A stretch of 64,000 bases of DNA, from contig ABHI01000001.1 in assembly GCA_000171875.1 (NCBI GenBank), positions 1,148,027 to 1,212,026 of the forward strand. The letters are read 5' to 3'. The position numbers were made by a program, and so were the translations under genes. The notes below the pieces were generated by a model. It saw only the letters and a program-made list of their open reading frames with translations. It was not told the DNA's origin and did no database searches. Within the stretch, counting starts at the first letter, position 1. Each line of letters starts with the position of its first letter. This DNA comes from Flavobacteriales bacterium ALC-1 (GTDB lineage Bacteria; Bacteroidota; Bacteroidia; Flavobacteriales; Flavobacteriaceae). Positions 10,176 through 19,862 of the stretch are shown piece by piece.

Positions 10176-12020
10176 TTGGTAATCATTGATTGCTTTTTCA
10201 ATATCGAAAGGCTTTCCTAAGTAAACGAGCTTTGTGTTTTCTGCGATATCATCTATCTCAGTGTTATAGGATGATATAATAACAAATTCGTCATTATTGT
10301 TTCTTAAAAACAATGGAATAATGTCTTTCTCGTTATTTGCAATTTCTATCACTTTTTGATAGTGATCAATATCATTAATATCAACTTCTTGGATAGAAGG
10401 GAACTTTTTAGCCACTTCACTTAGTGAATTAAAATCATCTGTATGAGAAAATAAACCTTCATGTGGATTGTTGTTTTCGTCTAGCATTTCTTCTGTTGAA
10501 ACTAACCTAAACGAGCCATTCTCACCAAATTGCTTACTAAACTTATTAATGGCATACTTATTAATGTCCGAATTTCCTGTTAAAGCCATTAAGTACCCAA
10601 CATCATTAAGTTCAATATTATCCATCAATTTATCAGAATATATATTAGCATCAAAAGCTTCTAAGCCTAATTCTTTTGCTTGTTTAATATTATTTTGATT
10701 ACTGTCGATTAAAACCACATGTCTTCCGTTTGTTTCAAGATAATGCCCTAATAATCTTGAGACTTTTGAGGCTCCAACTATTAAAATGCCATTAGAATTA
10801 TTCAAAAACACTCCTACCATTTTTGCAAATAGTCTTGCGGTTGTGGCGTTTAAAAGCACTGTTCCTAATACTATCATAAAAACGAGAGGCGTAATATAAT
10901 CCGCACCTACAACATCTTCAGCCATAAGTTTACTTCCAAATAAAGAAGCTATACCAGCCGCAACTATTCCTCTTGGACCAACCCAACTTATAAAAAGCTT
11001 TTCGTTTAGTGTCAAAGATGATTTATAGGTGCTCAAAAACACGCCAATGGGTCTAATTACAAAAACAACAACTAAAAATAAGACTGCAGCCTTCCAATTG
11101 GCAAGGAGCATTAGGTTTTCCATATCAATATTTGCAGATAGTAAAATAAATAATACAGATATTAACAGAACACTTAAAGACTCTTTAAAATATAATAGCT
11201 CTTTTAGGTAAGGCGCGTTTTTGTTTCCTAAAACCATTCCCATAATTACTACAGAGAGTAAACCAGATTCGTGAGCAAAATTATCTGAAAGCACAAAGAC
11301 GCCTAGAACTGCTGCCAAAGCAAAAACATTCATAAGATAATGAGGAATCCATTTTTTATTAATTAAAAAATCTAAAGCATGAGCAAACGTAAATCCAAAT
11401 GTTGCACCAAAGAGAATAATTTTACCAAACTCAATTAGTGCCGTCTTCGTAAAGCCTCCGCCTCCACCAACAAAAATAAACTCAAAGACTAGTACTGCCA
11501 CCAAGGCTCCTATTGGGTCAATTAAAATCCCCTCCCATTTTAGTACAGCAGAAACGTCTTTTTTTAGAGGAATGTTTCTTAAAATTGGTGTGATTACTGT
11601 TGGTCCTGTAACTATAATTAGGCCAGAAAATAAAAAGGACAACTCCCAATCTAAGCCAAACAAATAGTAAACAGCAACTGCTGCTCCAAAAAAAGTAACC
11701 ATAGAACCCAGTGTAATTAATTTAGTTATGACGGGGCCTACATTTTTTATTTCTCCCATTTTAAGGGTTAAACCACCTTCAAACAGAATTATACTAATCG
11801 CAAGTGAGACAAAATAAAATAAGCCATCACCAGGAAATAGTCCTTTTTCGCCATTCCAAATAGGTTCTATCCATTTTACACCATCATTTAAATATTCAGC
11901 CGCAATTGGACCAACTAATAAGCCAATAAGAATTAATGGCAAAATCGCTGGTATTTTAAGTTTCCAAGCTACCCATTGCGCTAAAATACCTAATATTATA
12001 ATTCCTGCTAACTCTAACAT
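10173..12020 (-). CDS. CPA1-type Na+/H+ antiporter with C-terminal TrkA-N/RCK domain
   Basis: The 615-residue product starts with a dozen or so hydrophobic segments over about residues 1-400. They include the family-like FEGGLTLKMGEI and the WVGPRGIVAAGIASLFG motif near residue 348 typical of NhaP/CPA1 exchangers. A cytoplasmic nucleotide-binding RCK domain follows (ILIVGASKVSRLLGHYLE, about residue 415) and a final ~100-residue tail. Such proteins exchange cytoplasmic H+ for Na+ or K+, with the RCK domain gating by ligand. The length fits the fused class. It is monocistronic and divergent from the Usp/STAS remnant. Confidence 0.85.
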   Translation of the reverse strand: MLELAGIIILGILAQWVAWKLKIPAILPLILIGLLVGPIAAEYLNDGVKWIEPIWNGEKGLFPGDGLFYFVSLAISIILFEGGLTLKMGEIKNVGPVITKLITLGSMVTFFGAAVAVYYLFGLDWELSFLFSGLIIVTGPTVITPILRNIPLKKDVSAVLKWEGILIDPIGALVAVLVFEFIFVGGGGGFTKTALIEFGKIILFGATFGFTFAHALDFLINKKWIPHYLMNVFALAAVLGVFVLSDNFAHESGLLSVVIMGMVLGNKNAPYLKELLYFKESLSVLLISVLFILLSANIDMENLMLLANWKAAVLFLVVVFVIRPIGVFLSTYKSSLTLNEKLFISWVGPRGIVAAGIASLFGSKLMAEDVVGADYITPLVFMIVLGTVLLNATTARLFAKMVGVFLNNSNGILIVGASKVSRLLGHYLETNGRHVVLIDSNQNNIKQAKELGLEAFDANIYSDKLMDNIELNDVGYLMALTGNSDINKYAINKFSKQFGENGSFRLVSTEEMLDENNNPHEGLFSHTDDFNSLSEVAKKFPSIQEVDINDIDHYQKVIEIANNEKDIIPLFLRNNNDEFVIISSYNTEIDDIAENTKLVYLGKPFDIEKAINDYQ

Positions 12021-12084
12021 CTGTCTACTTTTTTGTGAAATTACTAAATTATACCTTTATAAAAAATGTAAATTTATTTTGTGG

Positions 12085-12113
12085 TTTTGCTCTGCAAAAA
12101 AATACTATCTTTC
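12085..12113 (+). promoter_or_regulatory. Flavobacterial-type promoter
   Basis: TTTTG (12085) and TATCTTTC (12106) are separated by 16 bp and approximate the TTG / TAnnTTTG consensus. They lie 25 bp before the start of the Usp/STAS remnant, so the remnant may still be transcribed. Confidence 0.4.
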
Positions 12114-12137
12114 AAAACTAACTAAACAAAAATAAAA

Positions 12138-12491
12138 TTGCCTCAAGGACCTTTTAAAACAATTGGAATTGGTGTTATATTTTCCCCCTATCTTAAGGCT
12201 AATATTTTCGAGACCTCAAGATTAGCTTTAGCATTTAAATCTAAACTCATTCTTTTTCATGTGCTAATTAATAAAAATATTATGTTGTTTGTAAGAAATG
12301 TTTTCAAGCCTAATGTGATTATATATAAAGAACTAGGTTCAGATGGTAATTATTACAAACAGAAAGATAAACTAGACAATATTCCCGAAGACCAAAATAT
12401 CGTTTTGGATTTCTCATTTCGCGAATTTGTCGACCACAAAGTCATGGATAACCTTAACGTTTATAGAATGTTATGCGTCATTAACGAATAA
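12138..12491 (+). pseudogene. Chimeric remnant: Usp-like N-terminus joined to a SulP STAS fragment
   Basis: A 117-codon frame opening with TTG encodes about 37 residues like the start of universal stress proteins (SPYLKANIFETSRLALAFKS, then LILFHV). It then switches to a piece resembling the end of a SulP transporter: VRNVFKPNVIIYKEL, then a STAS-like core (IPEDQNIVLDFSFREFVDHK). The ATP-binding half of Usp and the membrane part of SulP are absent, and several residues seem missing inside the STAS fragment. The best reading is a deletion-fused relic of neighbouring usp and sulP genes; an intact SulP gene lies 170 bp downstream. A small functional protein cannot be excluded. Confidence 0.55.
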
Positions 12492-12659
12492 AATCAATAT
12501 TATTTAATAAACTTTATGATACAAGTCATAGATTTAAATTCAAATTTCTCGGAAATTAAACTATTTCATATATTACATGATTTAAGAATTATGAGGCGAT
12601 CTATTGACATTTATTATATTCAAAATCTCAATATTTTACAAACACGAATAGTTAAATAA

Positions 12660-14888
12660 ATGGAAATTACACCTAAAAAAGGTTTTAAAGGCTTAGTAGA
12701 AAATTGGCAGAGTGATTTAATTGCAGCGGTGAGTGTCTCACTTATTGCTTTACCGCTTTCGTTAGGTATTGCATTAGCAGCTGGTGCACCTGCGATGTCT
12801 GGTATACTTTCAGCAATTGTTGGTGGTGTTGTAACAACACTTTATAGAGGTGGACATATATCAGTCAATGGACCTGCCAAAGGGGTTATTGCAGTTATCC
12901 TTTTGGGTATTGCATTGATGGACGATGGTTCTGGGCAAGCCTTTAATTATGTATTGGCAGCAGTGGTTGTTTCTGGTGCAATTCAAGTTGTATTGGGATT
13001 ATTGAAATTAGGTCGATTAGCAGATATATTCCATTCTTCTGTAATTCATGGTATTTTGGCAGCTATCGGAATTATCATCTTTGCAAAACAAATTCATGTT
13101 GCCTTAGGCACACATTCTGATAGTCCGAGCATTATACAAAACCTTGTTGATGCAGTTCTATTTCTACCTCAAGCAAATCCTTTTGTAGTAATTATTGCTT
13201 TGACAGGCTTACTTTTATTGTTGTTTCATTCTAAAATCAGTTATAAGTTTTTTCATATTTTACCTGCGCCAATGTGGGTTATTGCGTTGTCGATACCGTT
13301 TGTTTATATTTTCAATTTCTTTGATCAAAATACACTTTCATTCTTTGGAAAAGCTTACGAAGTAGGACCGCATCTATTGTTAGATATTCCGGATAATATT
13401 ATGGATTCGATAATGCATCCAAATTTTGGTAAAATAAATACCATAGAATTCTGGACAACAGTAGTATCCATTTTAATCATAACTAGTATTGAATCATTAG
13501 CCATTGCAAAAGCTGTTGACAAAATTGATCCATACAAACGAAAAACAGATTTAAACAAGGATTTAACAGGTATTGGATTGAGTACGATAGCAGCTGGTAT
13601 GATTGGAGGTTTGCCAATTATTGCTGTGATTATTCGGAGTACAGTAAATATTCATAATGGTGCAAAGACAAAATGGTCTAATATGTATCAAGGCCTTTTG
13701 TTGTTACTTTTTATTGTGGTATTGAGCCCAATTATGAGACAAGTACCACTATGTGCTTTTGCAATTTTACTGGTTTACACAGGTTTTAAATTAGCTTCGC
13801 CCGCTGTCTTTAAACAAATTTACAATCAAGGCATCGAGCAATTAATATTTTTTGTTGGCACAATGGTTTTAACGCTTTACACTAATTTATTAATTGGATT
13901 ACTTGGCGGGTTATTACTAGCAATGGTTAGTCATATGTTATTGGCAAAGGTTTCTATACCTCAATTCTTTAAAATGGTGTATCGCTCTGGTTCAGATTTA
14001 ATTAAGAACCCAGATGGCAGTTACGATATAAAGGTTAAGGGGATTGCAAACTTTTTGGGTATCTTAAAAATTGATAAAATGGTGAGTCAAATTCCTTCTG
14101 GAGCAGATGTTAATATTGATTTATCAGAAACAAGATTGGTAGGCATTACCTATATGGATTATATAGTAGATTATCTAAAGACGCAAAAGAATACGGGAGG
14201 CAAAGTTATAATTAAAGGATTAGATTCTCATGTGTCATCCTCTACCTATAATAGAGCTTTAAAAATTGCTTTAAATAATCAAGTGGTAAAATTATCATCA
14301 AGGCAAAATCGTTTACAAAATTTAGCCAATGAAAATGATTATCAATATGCGAATCAAGTTGATTGGAATACTTTGTATTTAAAGAAATTTCACTTTTTTG
14401 AAATTAGGCCTATAGAGCGAAAATCAAATTGTCTCAAAGGAACTTTTAAAGATTTAGATGTGCCTTGGGAAATTGCGGATGTAACTTTTAGTGAAGGTGC
14501 GGCTTTTACAGCTGAGACTTTTAATACGACATTGATGGTCTTAAAATTACCTAAAAAAATACCTGTTTTTACAATGGAAAAAGAGGGGGTGCTTGATAAA
14601 ATAGTTGACCGTGTGAGATCATATACAGGCTATAAAGATGTTGATTTTGAAATGTATCCAGAATTTTCAAAGAAATTTCTCATTTTAGGAAACAACGAAT
14701 CCGAAATTAAATCCTTTTTTACAGATGAAATCATTCGCTTTTTTGAAAGTCATCAGATTTATCATTTAGAAAGTAATGGAGAAGCACTTGTTATTTTTGA
14801 TAAAATTAAATTAGCAAGGACAGATGAAACGATAGCATTTATAGATTATGGTAAAGAATTAGCCACGATCCTAGATATAATGGATTAG
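12660..14888 (+). CDS. SulP family inorganic anion transporter with STAS domain
   Basis: The 742-residue product has about 10-14 membrane segments over residues 15-430, opening with the SulP signature region (DLIAAVSVSLIALPLSLGIA and VGGVVTTLYRGGHISVNGPA). A cytoplasmic STAS domain follows at about 460-550 (IPSGADVNIDLSETRLVGI), then a further ~190-residue domain that is longer than in the minimal family. SulP proteins carry sulfate, bicarbonate or related anions, often coupled to Na+ or H+; the substrate cannot be read here. The Na+/H+ antiporter gene nearby may supply a matching gradient (inference). Confidence 0.88.
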   Translation: MEITPKKGFKGLVENWQSDLIAAVSVSLIALPLSLGIALAAGAPAMSGILSAIVGGVVTTLYRGGHISVNGPAKGVIAVILLGIALMDDGSGQAFNYVLAAVVVSGAIQVVLGLLKLGRLADIFHSSVIHGILAAIGIIIFAKQIHVALGTHSDSPSIIQNLVDAVLFLPQANPFVVIIALTGLLLLLFHSKISYKFFHILPAPMWVIALSIPFVYIFNFFDQNTLSFFGKAYEVGPHLLLDIPDNIMDSIMHPNFGKINTIEFWTTVVSILIITSIESLAIAKAVDKIDPYKRKTDLNKDLTGIGLSTIAAGMIGGLPIIAVIIRSTVNIHNGAKTKWSNMYQGLLLLLFIVVLSPIMRQVPLCAFAILLVYTGFKLASPAVFKQIYNQGIEQLIFFVGTMVLTLYTNLLIGLLGGLLLAMVSHMLLAKVSIPQFFKMVYRSGSDLIKNPDGSYDIKVKGIANFLGILKIDKMVSQIPSGADVNIDLSETRLVGITYMDYIVDYLKTQKNTGGKVIIKGLDSHVSSSTYNRALKIALNNQVVKLSSRQNRLQNLANENDYQYANQVDWNTLYLKKFHFFEIRPIERKSNCLKGTFKDLDVPWEIADVTFSEGAAFTAETFNTTLMVLKLPKKIPVFTMEKEGVLDKIVDRVRSYTGYKDVDFEMYPEFSKKFLILGNNESEIKSFFTDEIIRFFESHQIYHLESNGEALVIFDKIKLARTDETIAFIDYGKELATILDIMD

Positions 14889-15067
14889 GGGTATAGAAAT
14901 AAAACACAAAATTTAAAACCGTGCCTAACCACGTTTATAAGTAGACAATCTTAATAAAATTCGTTTTTTAGGTAATCGGCGTTTTGCAAGCATAAAAGAA
15001 ATTAAAGGTTTATTTGATTTTGGAAAACGATTAAAAAAGGTAATCTCCCCTTAGTTTATTCACTTTC

Positions 15068-15367
15068 TTAAGCTTCAGAATCATAATAAAGTCGTTTCAA
15101 GCTTCTCTTTAACAGAGAAAATCTATAGATACCGATAATAAAAAAAATAACACTAAATATTATAGCTGTTAAGGCTAAATATTCAAAATTAGAAAACTCT
15201 TTTAGTTGATAAAAAGCAATGCTTCCTAATAATAAATATAAAGACGATCTAATATATGACAACAACGTGCGTTCGTTAGCCAATCGTGTACGTTCTATCG
15301 CAAGGTAATCTCTTAAAATAATTTTTTGGTCTGGTTCAAAATCACGACCGAATCTTAATATTTTCAT
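15068..15367 (-). CDS. DUF202 (YidH-like) small membrane protein
   Basis: The 99-residue product carries the DUF202 hallmark: a polar N-terminus with LAIERTRLANERTLLSYIRS at about residues 23-42, followed by two hydrophobic segments (SLYLLLGSIAFY and ALTAIIFSVIFFIIGIYRF). The family's biochemical role is unknown. It is alone on the minus strand between two plus-strand genes. The 180 bp after the SulP stop holds nothing recognisable. Confidence 0.82.
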   Translation of the reverse strand: MKILRFGRDFEPDQKIILRDYLAIERTRLANERTLLSYIRSSLYLLLGSIAFYQLKEFSNFEYLALTAIIFSVIFFIIGIYRFSLLKRSLKRLYYDSEA

Positions 15368-15494
15368 CTTTTATGATTTGTTTAGTGCTTTTACTTGTGC
15401 TAAATTAAGCTGTTATATCAATTTAACCTTTAAATGTCTCAAATAATTTTAATGCTTTTAGTAATTTGCAAAACAATTTACAATTCATAATCTA

Positions 15495-16355
15495 ATGAAT
15501 TTATACCCAATAAATGCTGGTAATTTTAAACTTGATGGTGGTGCCATGTTTGGAGTGGTTCCTAAATCATTATGGACTAGAACAAATCCTGCAGATAATA
15601 ACAATATGATTGATATTGCGGCACGTTGTTTGCTAATTGAAGATGGTAATCGTTTAATTTTAATCGATACTGGTATGGGAAACAAGCAAAGCGAGAAATT
15701 TTACGGATACTATTACCTTTGGGGAGATGATAGCATTGACAAATCGCTTGCGACTCATGGCTTTCATAGAGACGACATTACTGATGTGTTTATGACACAT
15801 TTACATTTTGACCATTGTGGCGGAAGCATACAGTGGAATAAGGATAAAACCGGTTACGAACCCGCTTTTAGAAATGCTCATTTTTGGAGTAATAAAGACC
15901 ATTGGAAATGGGCAACAAAACCTAACCGACGGGAAGTGGCTTCGTTTTTAAAAGAAAATATTTCACCCATGGAAGATAGTGGGCATTTAAAATTTACTTC
16001 GCTTCCAGAACAGCATCTTTTAGAAAATTCTGAATTGGGGTTTGACATCTTTTTTGCTAATGGACATACCGATAAACAAATGATTCCTATGATTCATTAT
16101 AAAGGAAAGACTATTTGTTTTATGGCTGATTTATTACCAACCGCTGGACATTTACCTTTGCCTTTTGTAATGGGGTATGACACAAGACCTCTTTTAACAC
16201 TAGATGAAAAAGAATTATTTTTGAACATGGCTGCGGATAATAACTTCTATCTGTTTTTAGAACACGATGCGCATAACGAAATTATAACTGTTAAACACAC
16301 TGAAAAAGGTGTTAGGCTTAATGAAATTTATACTTGTAATACATTATTTAACTAA
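15495..16355 (+). CDS. MBL-fold metallo-hydrolase
   Basis: The 286-residue product has the metallo-beta-lactamase zinc motif HLHFDHCGG at about residues 101-109, an upstream LILIDTGMGN strand, a later NGHTDKQMIP with a third ligand histidine, and a distal FLEHDAH. It has no signal peptide and so is probably cytoplasmic. Proteins of this group hydrolyse esters, lactones or phosphoesters; the substrate is not predictable. The next gene (S8 peptidase) starts 10 bp after its stop, which implies co-transcription. Confidence 0.85.
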   Translation: MNLYPINAGNFKLDGGAMFGVVPKSLWTRTNPADNNNMIDIAARCLLIEDGNRLILIDTGMGNKQSEKFYGYYYLWGDDSIDKSLATHGFHRDDITDVFMTHLHFDHCGGSIQWNKDKTGYEPAFRNAHFWSNKDHWKWATKPNRREVASFLKENISPMEDSGHLKFTSLPEQHLLENSELGFDIFFANGHTDKQMIPMIHYKGKTICFMADLLPTAGHLPLPFVMGYDTRPLLTLDEKELFLNMAADNNFYLFLEHDAHNEIITVKHTEKGVRLNEIYTCNTLFN

Positions 16356-16365
16356 ACATAATTAA

Positions 16366-17976
16366 ATGAAATTTAATCACAAACCCTTCGTTTATATTGG
16401 TTTTGCAGCAACATTGCTTTTAGGATGTGGTGCTACATCAGATATTCTTTCAACACCAATTGAAAATATTGATTCTTCACCAATAAAAGTTACAGATTTA
16501 ACTGAGGTTGAAGAAAAAAACTGGGGACACTTAGATCTAGTAAACGATACTATTCCGGGAATGGCTGTGGACAAGGCTTATGCTGAAATTATTAAAAATA
16601 AAAAAGGCACTAAGGTCATCGTTGCTGTTATTGATTCTGGTATAGATATCGACCATGAGGATTTAGATGGTGTCATTTGGACCAATAAAGGGGAAATACC
16701 AAACAACGGAAAAGATGATGACAACAATGGGTATGTAGACGATATTCATGGTTGGAACTTTATTGGTGACGGTTACGATGAACAACTAGAATATGTCCGT
16801 CTTTTGGCAAGTGGTAACACTTCAGACCCGCGTTATAATGAAGCAAAGGCATTATATGAGTCTGAATATCAGAAATATACTGGTACTAAAACGCAATATG
16901 AGCAAATCGCTCAAGTGGTTAAACAATCTGATGATGTATTGGCGGCTCACTTTAAAAAAAGAGATTATACCATACAAGAGGTTAATGCAATAAAAACAGA
17001 AAATCAGGAATTGGCTAAAGCGAAACAAGTTGCTCAAAATATTCATGCTAGTGCAGATGGAGCAAGTTTATCTAAGGCAACTGAAGAAATTAATGGTATT
17101 TTAAATCAAATCAATGAGCGCTTAAACTTTCATTTAAACAAAAACTTTTCTGGTCGCAAAACAGGTGATAATATTAACGACTTATCAGATACTGGTTATG
17201 GAAACGGAAATGTAAAACCTGTAAAAAAAGACGAGTCTCATGGTACACATGTTGCTGGTATTATTGCGGCAGAACGAAATAATGGAAAAGGGGCAAATGG
17301 TGTGGCAAATAATGTAGAAATTATGTCAATTAGATCCACTCCTAACGGGGATGAGTATGATAAGGATGTGGCGCTGGCTATTAGATATGCCGTAGACAAT
17401 GGAGCAAAGGTCATAAACGGAAGTTTTGGTAAATCCTTTTCGCCTCACTCAGAATGGGTAAGAGACGCTATAAAATATGCTTCAGACAACGACGTAGTTT
17501 TTGTACATGCTGCTGGTAATGATAGTAATAATGTAGATGTAAAACCTAACTTTCCAGACGATAATGTGAACTTTGTTGAGGTGTCTAACACATACATTAG
17601 AGTAGGCTCGCTAGCACCTAAATATGGGTCTAAAATGGTGTCTGGCTTTTCCAACTATGGAAAAAAGAATGTTGATATTTTTGCACCTGGCTCTGAAATT
17701 TATTCTACTATGCCAGAAAACGAATACGATTTTAATGGCGGTACTTCTATGGCTGCTCCGGCAGTTGCAGGTATTGCGGCTTTAATTCGTTCTCAATATC
17801 CTCATTTAACTGCGGCTCAGGTAAAGCAAGTAATTTTAGATTCTGGACTGCATTTAACCACAAAAGTAGTGGTAGGTGGTGACGCTTCTAATGTAAAACC
17901 ATTTGCAGATTTATCTAAATCTGGTACAATAGCAAATGCATACAATGCCTTAATTATGGCTTCAAAAATCAAGTAA
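16366..17976 (+). CDS. Lipoprotein subtilisin-like (S8) serine peptidase
   Basis: A lipobox LLLGC (Cys21) marks a lipoprotein. The catalytic triad is visible as VIAVIDSGIDIDHEDL (Asp near residue 89), SHGTHVAGI (His near 289) and GTSMAAPAVAGIAAL (Ser near 460). A charged, probably helical insertion of about 100 residues (near 140-260) lies between Asp and His, common in flavobacterial S8 peptidases. No long propeptide or T9SS domain is present, so it should be anchored in the periplasm or at the surface. The aminopeptidase gene follows after 2 bp, suggesting joint peptide degradation. Confidence 0.9.
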   Translation: MKFNHKPFVYIGFAATLLLGCGATSDILSTPIENIDSSPIKVTDLTEVEEKNWGHLDLVNDTIPGMAVDKAYAEIIKNKKGTKVIVAVIDSGIDIDHEDLDGVIWTNKGEIPNNGKDDDNNGYVDDIHGWNFIGDGYDEQLEYVRLLASGNTSDPRYNEAKALYESEYQKYTGTKTQYEQIAQVVKQSDDVLAAHFKKRDYTIQEVNAIKTENQELAKAKQVAQNIHASADGASLSKATEEINGILNQINERLNFHLNKNFSGRKTGDNINDLSDTGYGNGNVKPVKKDESHGTHVAGIIAAERNNGKGANGVANNVEIMSIRSTPNGDEYDKDVALAIRYAVDNGAKVINGSFGKSFSPHSEWVRDAIKYASDNDVVFVHAAGNDSNNVDVKPNFPDDNVNFVEVSNTYIRVGSLAPKYGSKMVSGFSNYGKKNVDIFAPGSEIYSTMPENEYDFNGGTSMAAPAVAGIAALIRSQYPHLTAAQVKQVILDSGLHLTTKVVVGGDASNVKPFADLSKSGTIANAYNALIMASKIK

Positions 17977-17978
17977 CT

Positions 17979-19811
17979 ATGAAAAACTTTTTAATTCTTC
18001 TATCTGTAATTACCCTTGTCTTTTCTTGTGGAGCAACAGAAAAACTAACTCAAAGCTCTGAAACAACAAAAGTTTCTACAAACAATTATTGGCAACAACA
18101 TGTTGACTATGACATGGAAATTGATATGGATGTTAACAGTTTTCAATACAAAGGAAAACAGAAGTTAGTCTATACCAATAATTCACCAGATGTATTAAAC
18201 AGAGTTTACTACCACCTGTATTTCAACGCTTTTCAACCTGGTAGTGAAATGGATGTACGCTCTCGTACTATTCAAGATCCAGATCGTCGTGTTGGTGATC
18301 GTATTAGTAAACTTTTACCTAATGAAATAGGTTATATTAAAGTCAATTCACTTAAACAAAATGGAAAATCTATCTCTTATGAAACCGTTGGAACTGTCTT
18401 AGAAGTGAAATTAAGTCAGCCTATTCAACCAGGTGAAAAGGTAACTTTCGATATGATTTTTGATGGGCAAGTACCAAAACAAATTAGACGTTCTGGAAGA
18501 GATAATGCAGATGGTGTTTCGCTTTCTATGACCCAGTGGTATCCAAAATTAGCTGAATACGATTTTGAGGGTTGGCACGCAGATCCATATATCGGAAGAG
18601 AATTCCATGGTGTTTGGGGGAATTTTGATGTAAAACTAACGCTTGATAAAACTTATATTGTTGGTGGTACTGGTTATCTTCAAAACCCTAACGAAATTGG
18701 TTATGGTTACGAAACGGGAGCTATAAAACGACCTTTTGGAGATAAATTAACCTGGCATTTTAAAGCTCCTAATGTACACGATTTTACTTGGGCGGCTGAT
18801 CCGGATTATATTCATGATTCTGTACAAGTTCCTAATGGCCCTACATTACATTTCCTATATTCTAATGACGACAAAGTGATAGAAAACTGGAAAAAGATTC
18901 AACCAGAAACAGTTAAATTAATGCAGTTTTTTAGTGAACATATTGGACAATATCCCTATAAGCAATATTCATTTATACAAGGTGGAGATGGTGGTATGGA
19001 ATATGCTATGTGTACGCTAATAACTGGTGGCTCTAGTTATGGTGGTTTATTGGGTACAGCATCGCATGAATTGGCACACACTTGGTTTCAGTTTTTATTA
19101 GCATCTAATGAAGCTAAGCACGAGTGGATGGATGAAGGTTTTACAAGCTATATTTCTGCATTAGCCATGAACTCTTTACGTGAAGAAAAGAGAGAAAATC
19201 CTTTTGTGGGTTCTTACAGAAGTTATATTCGTTTAGCTAATTCTGGTTATGAGCAACCATTAACCACGCATGCCGATCGATATAAATTTAATGGCGCATA
19301 TGGAGCGGCTGCATATAGCAAAGGAGCTGTATTTTTAGCGCAATTAGGTTACATTATTGGAGAGGATAATTTAAAGAAGACCATTAAAAAATACTTTAAT
19401 GATTTTTCTTTTAAACACCCAAAACCTTTAGACATTGTGCGAACTGCAGAGCGTATTACAGATTTAGAGCTCGATTGGTATTTAATAGACTTTGCACAAA
19501 CCACCAATACAATAGATTATGGGGTAAAGGCTGTTGAAGGCAAATCTATTACATTAGAACGTGTTGGTTTAATGCCAATGCCTATTGACTTAACTGTAAC
19601 TTATGAAGATGGTTCTACTGAAGCGTTTTACATTCCGTTACAGATGATGCGTGGTGAAAAATCAACCTCAGCAACTATAATTAGTGATTGGGCTTGGGCA
19701 ATGCCAACCTATACTTTTGAGGCTAATAAAACGGTGAAATCTGTTGAAATTGACGCCTCACAAATGCTTGCTGATGTAAAACGTGAGAATAATACATTTA
19801 CTAAAGAATAA
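17979..19811 (+). CDS. Lipoprotein M1 family metallopeptidase
   Basis: A lipobox LVFSC (Cys17) is followed by the M1 N-terminal beta domain and the zinc site HELAH (about residues 363-367) with the downstream Glu in WMDEGFTSY. The family's GAMEN-like exopeptidase motif appears as GGMEYAM. M1 enzymes release N-terminal amino acids; here the lipid anchor places the activity in the envelope. It starts 2 bp after the S8 peptidase stop, so the two are surely one operon. The transcript ends at a clear hairpin. Confidence 0.9.
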   Translation: MKNFLILLSVITLVFSCGATEKLTQSSETTKVSTNNYWQQHVDYDMEIDMDVNSFQYKGKQKLVYTNNSPDVLNRVYYHLYFNAFQPGSEMDVRSRTIQDPDRRVGDRISKLLPNEIGYIKVNSLKQNGKSISYETVGTVLEVKLSQPIQPGEKVTFDMIFDGQVPKQIRRSGRDNADGVSLSMTQWYPKLAEYDFEGWHADPYIGREFHGVWGNFDVKLTLDKTYIVGGTGYLQNPNEIGYGYETGAIKRPFGDKLTWHFKAPNVHDFTWAADPDYIHDSVQVPNGPTLHFLYSNDDKVIENWKKIQPETVKLMQFFSEHIGQYPYKQYSFIQGGDGGMEYAMCTLITGGSSYGGLLGTASHELAHTWFQFLLASNEAKHEWMDEGFTSYISALAMNSLREEKRENPFVGSYRSYIRLANSGYEQPLTTHADRYKFNGAYGAAAYSKGAVFLAQLGYIIGEDNLKKTIKKYFNDFSFKHPKPLDIVRTAERITDLELDWYLIDFAQTTNTIDYGVKAVEGKSITLERVGLMPMPIDLTVTYEDGSTEAFYIPLQMMRGEKSTSATIISDWAWAMPTYTFEANKTVKSVEIDASQMLADVKRENNTFTKE

Positions 19812-19833
19812 ATTCTTGCGTATTATAATCCTA

Positions 19834-19862
19834 AAACCGCATCAAAATGATGCGGTTTCTTT
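19834..19862. terminator. Terminator between converging genes
   Basis: An 11-bp perfect stem AAACCGCATCA with its complement and a 3-nt loop, followed by TCTTTATTT, lies after the M1 peptidase gene. It also faces the end of the minus-strand cassette. Confidence 0.8.

Noticed and set aside
12492..12659. Continuation of the Usp/STAS remnant
   Set aside because: All three frames were read; no further Usp or STAS motif is visible before the SulP start.
14889..15067. Small gene after the SulP transporter
   Set aside because: A short open stretch (about 27 codons ending near 15056) lacks a start codon, ribosome-binding site and family resemblance.
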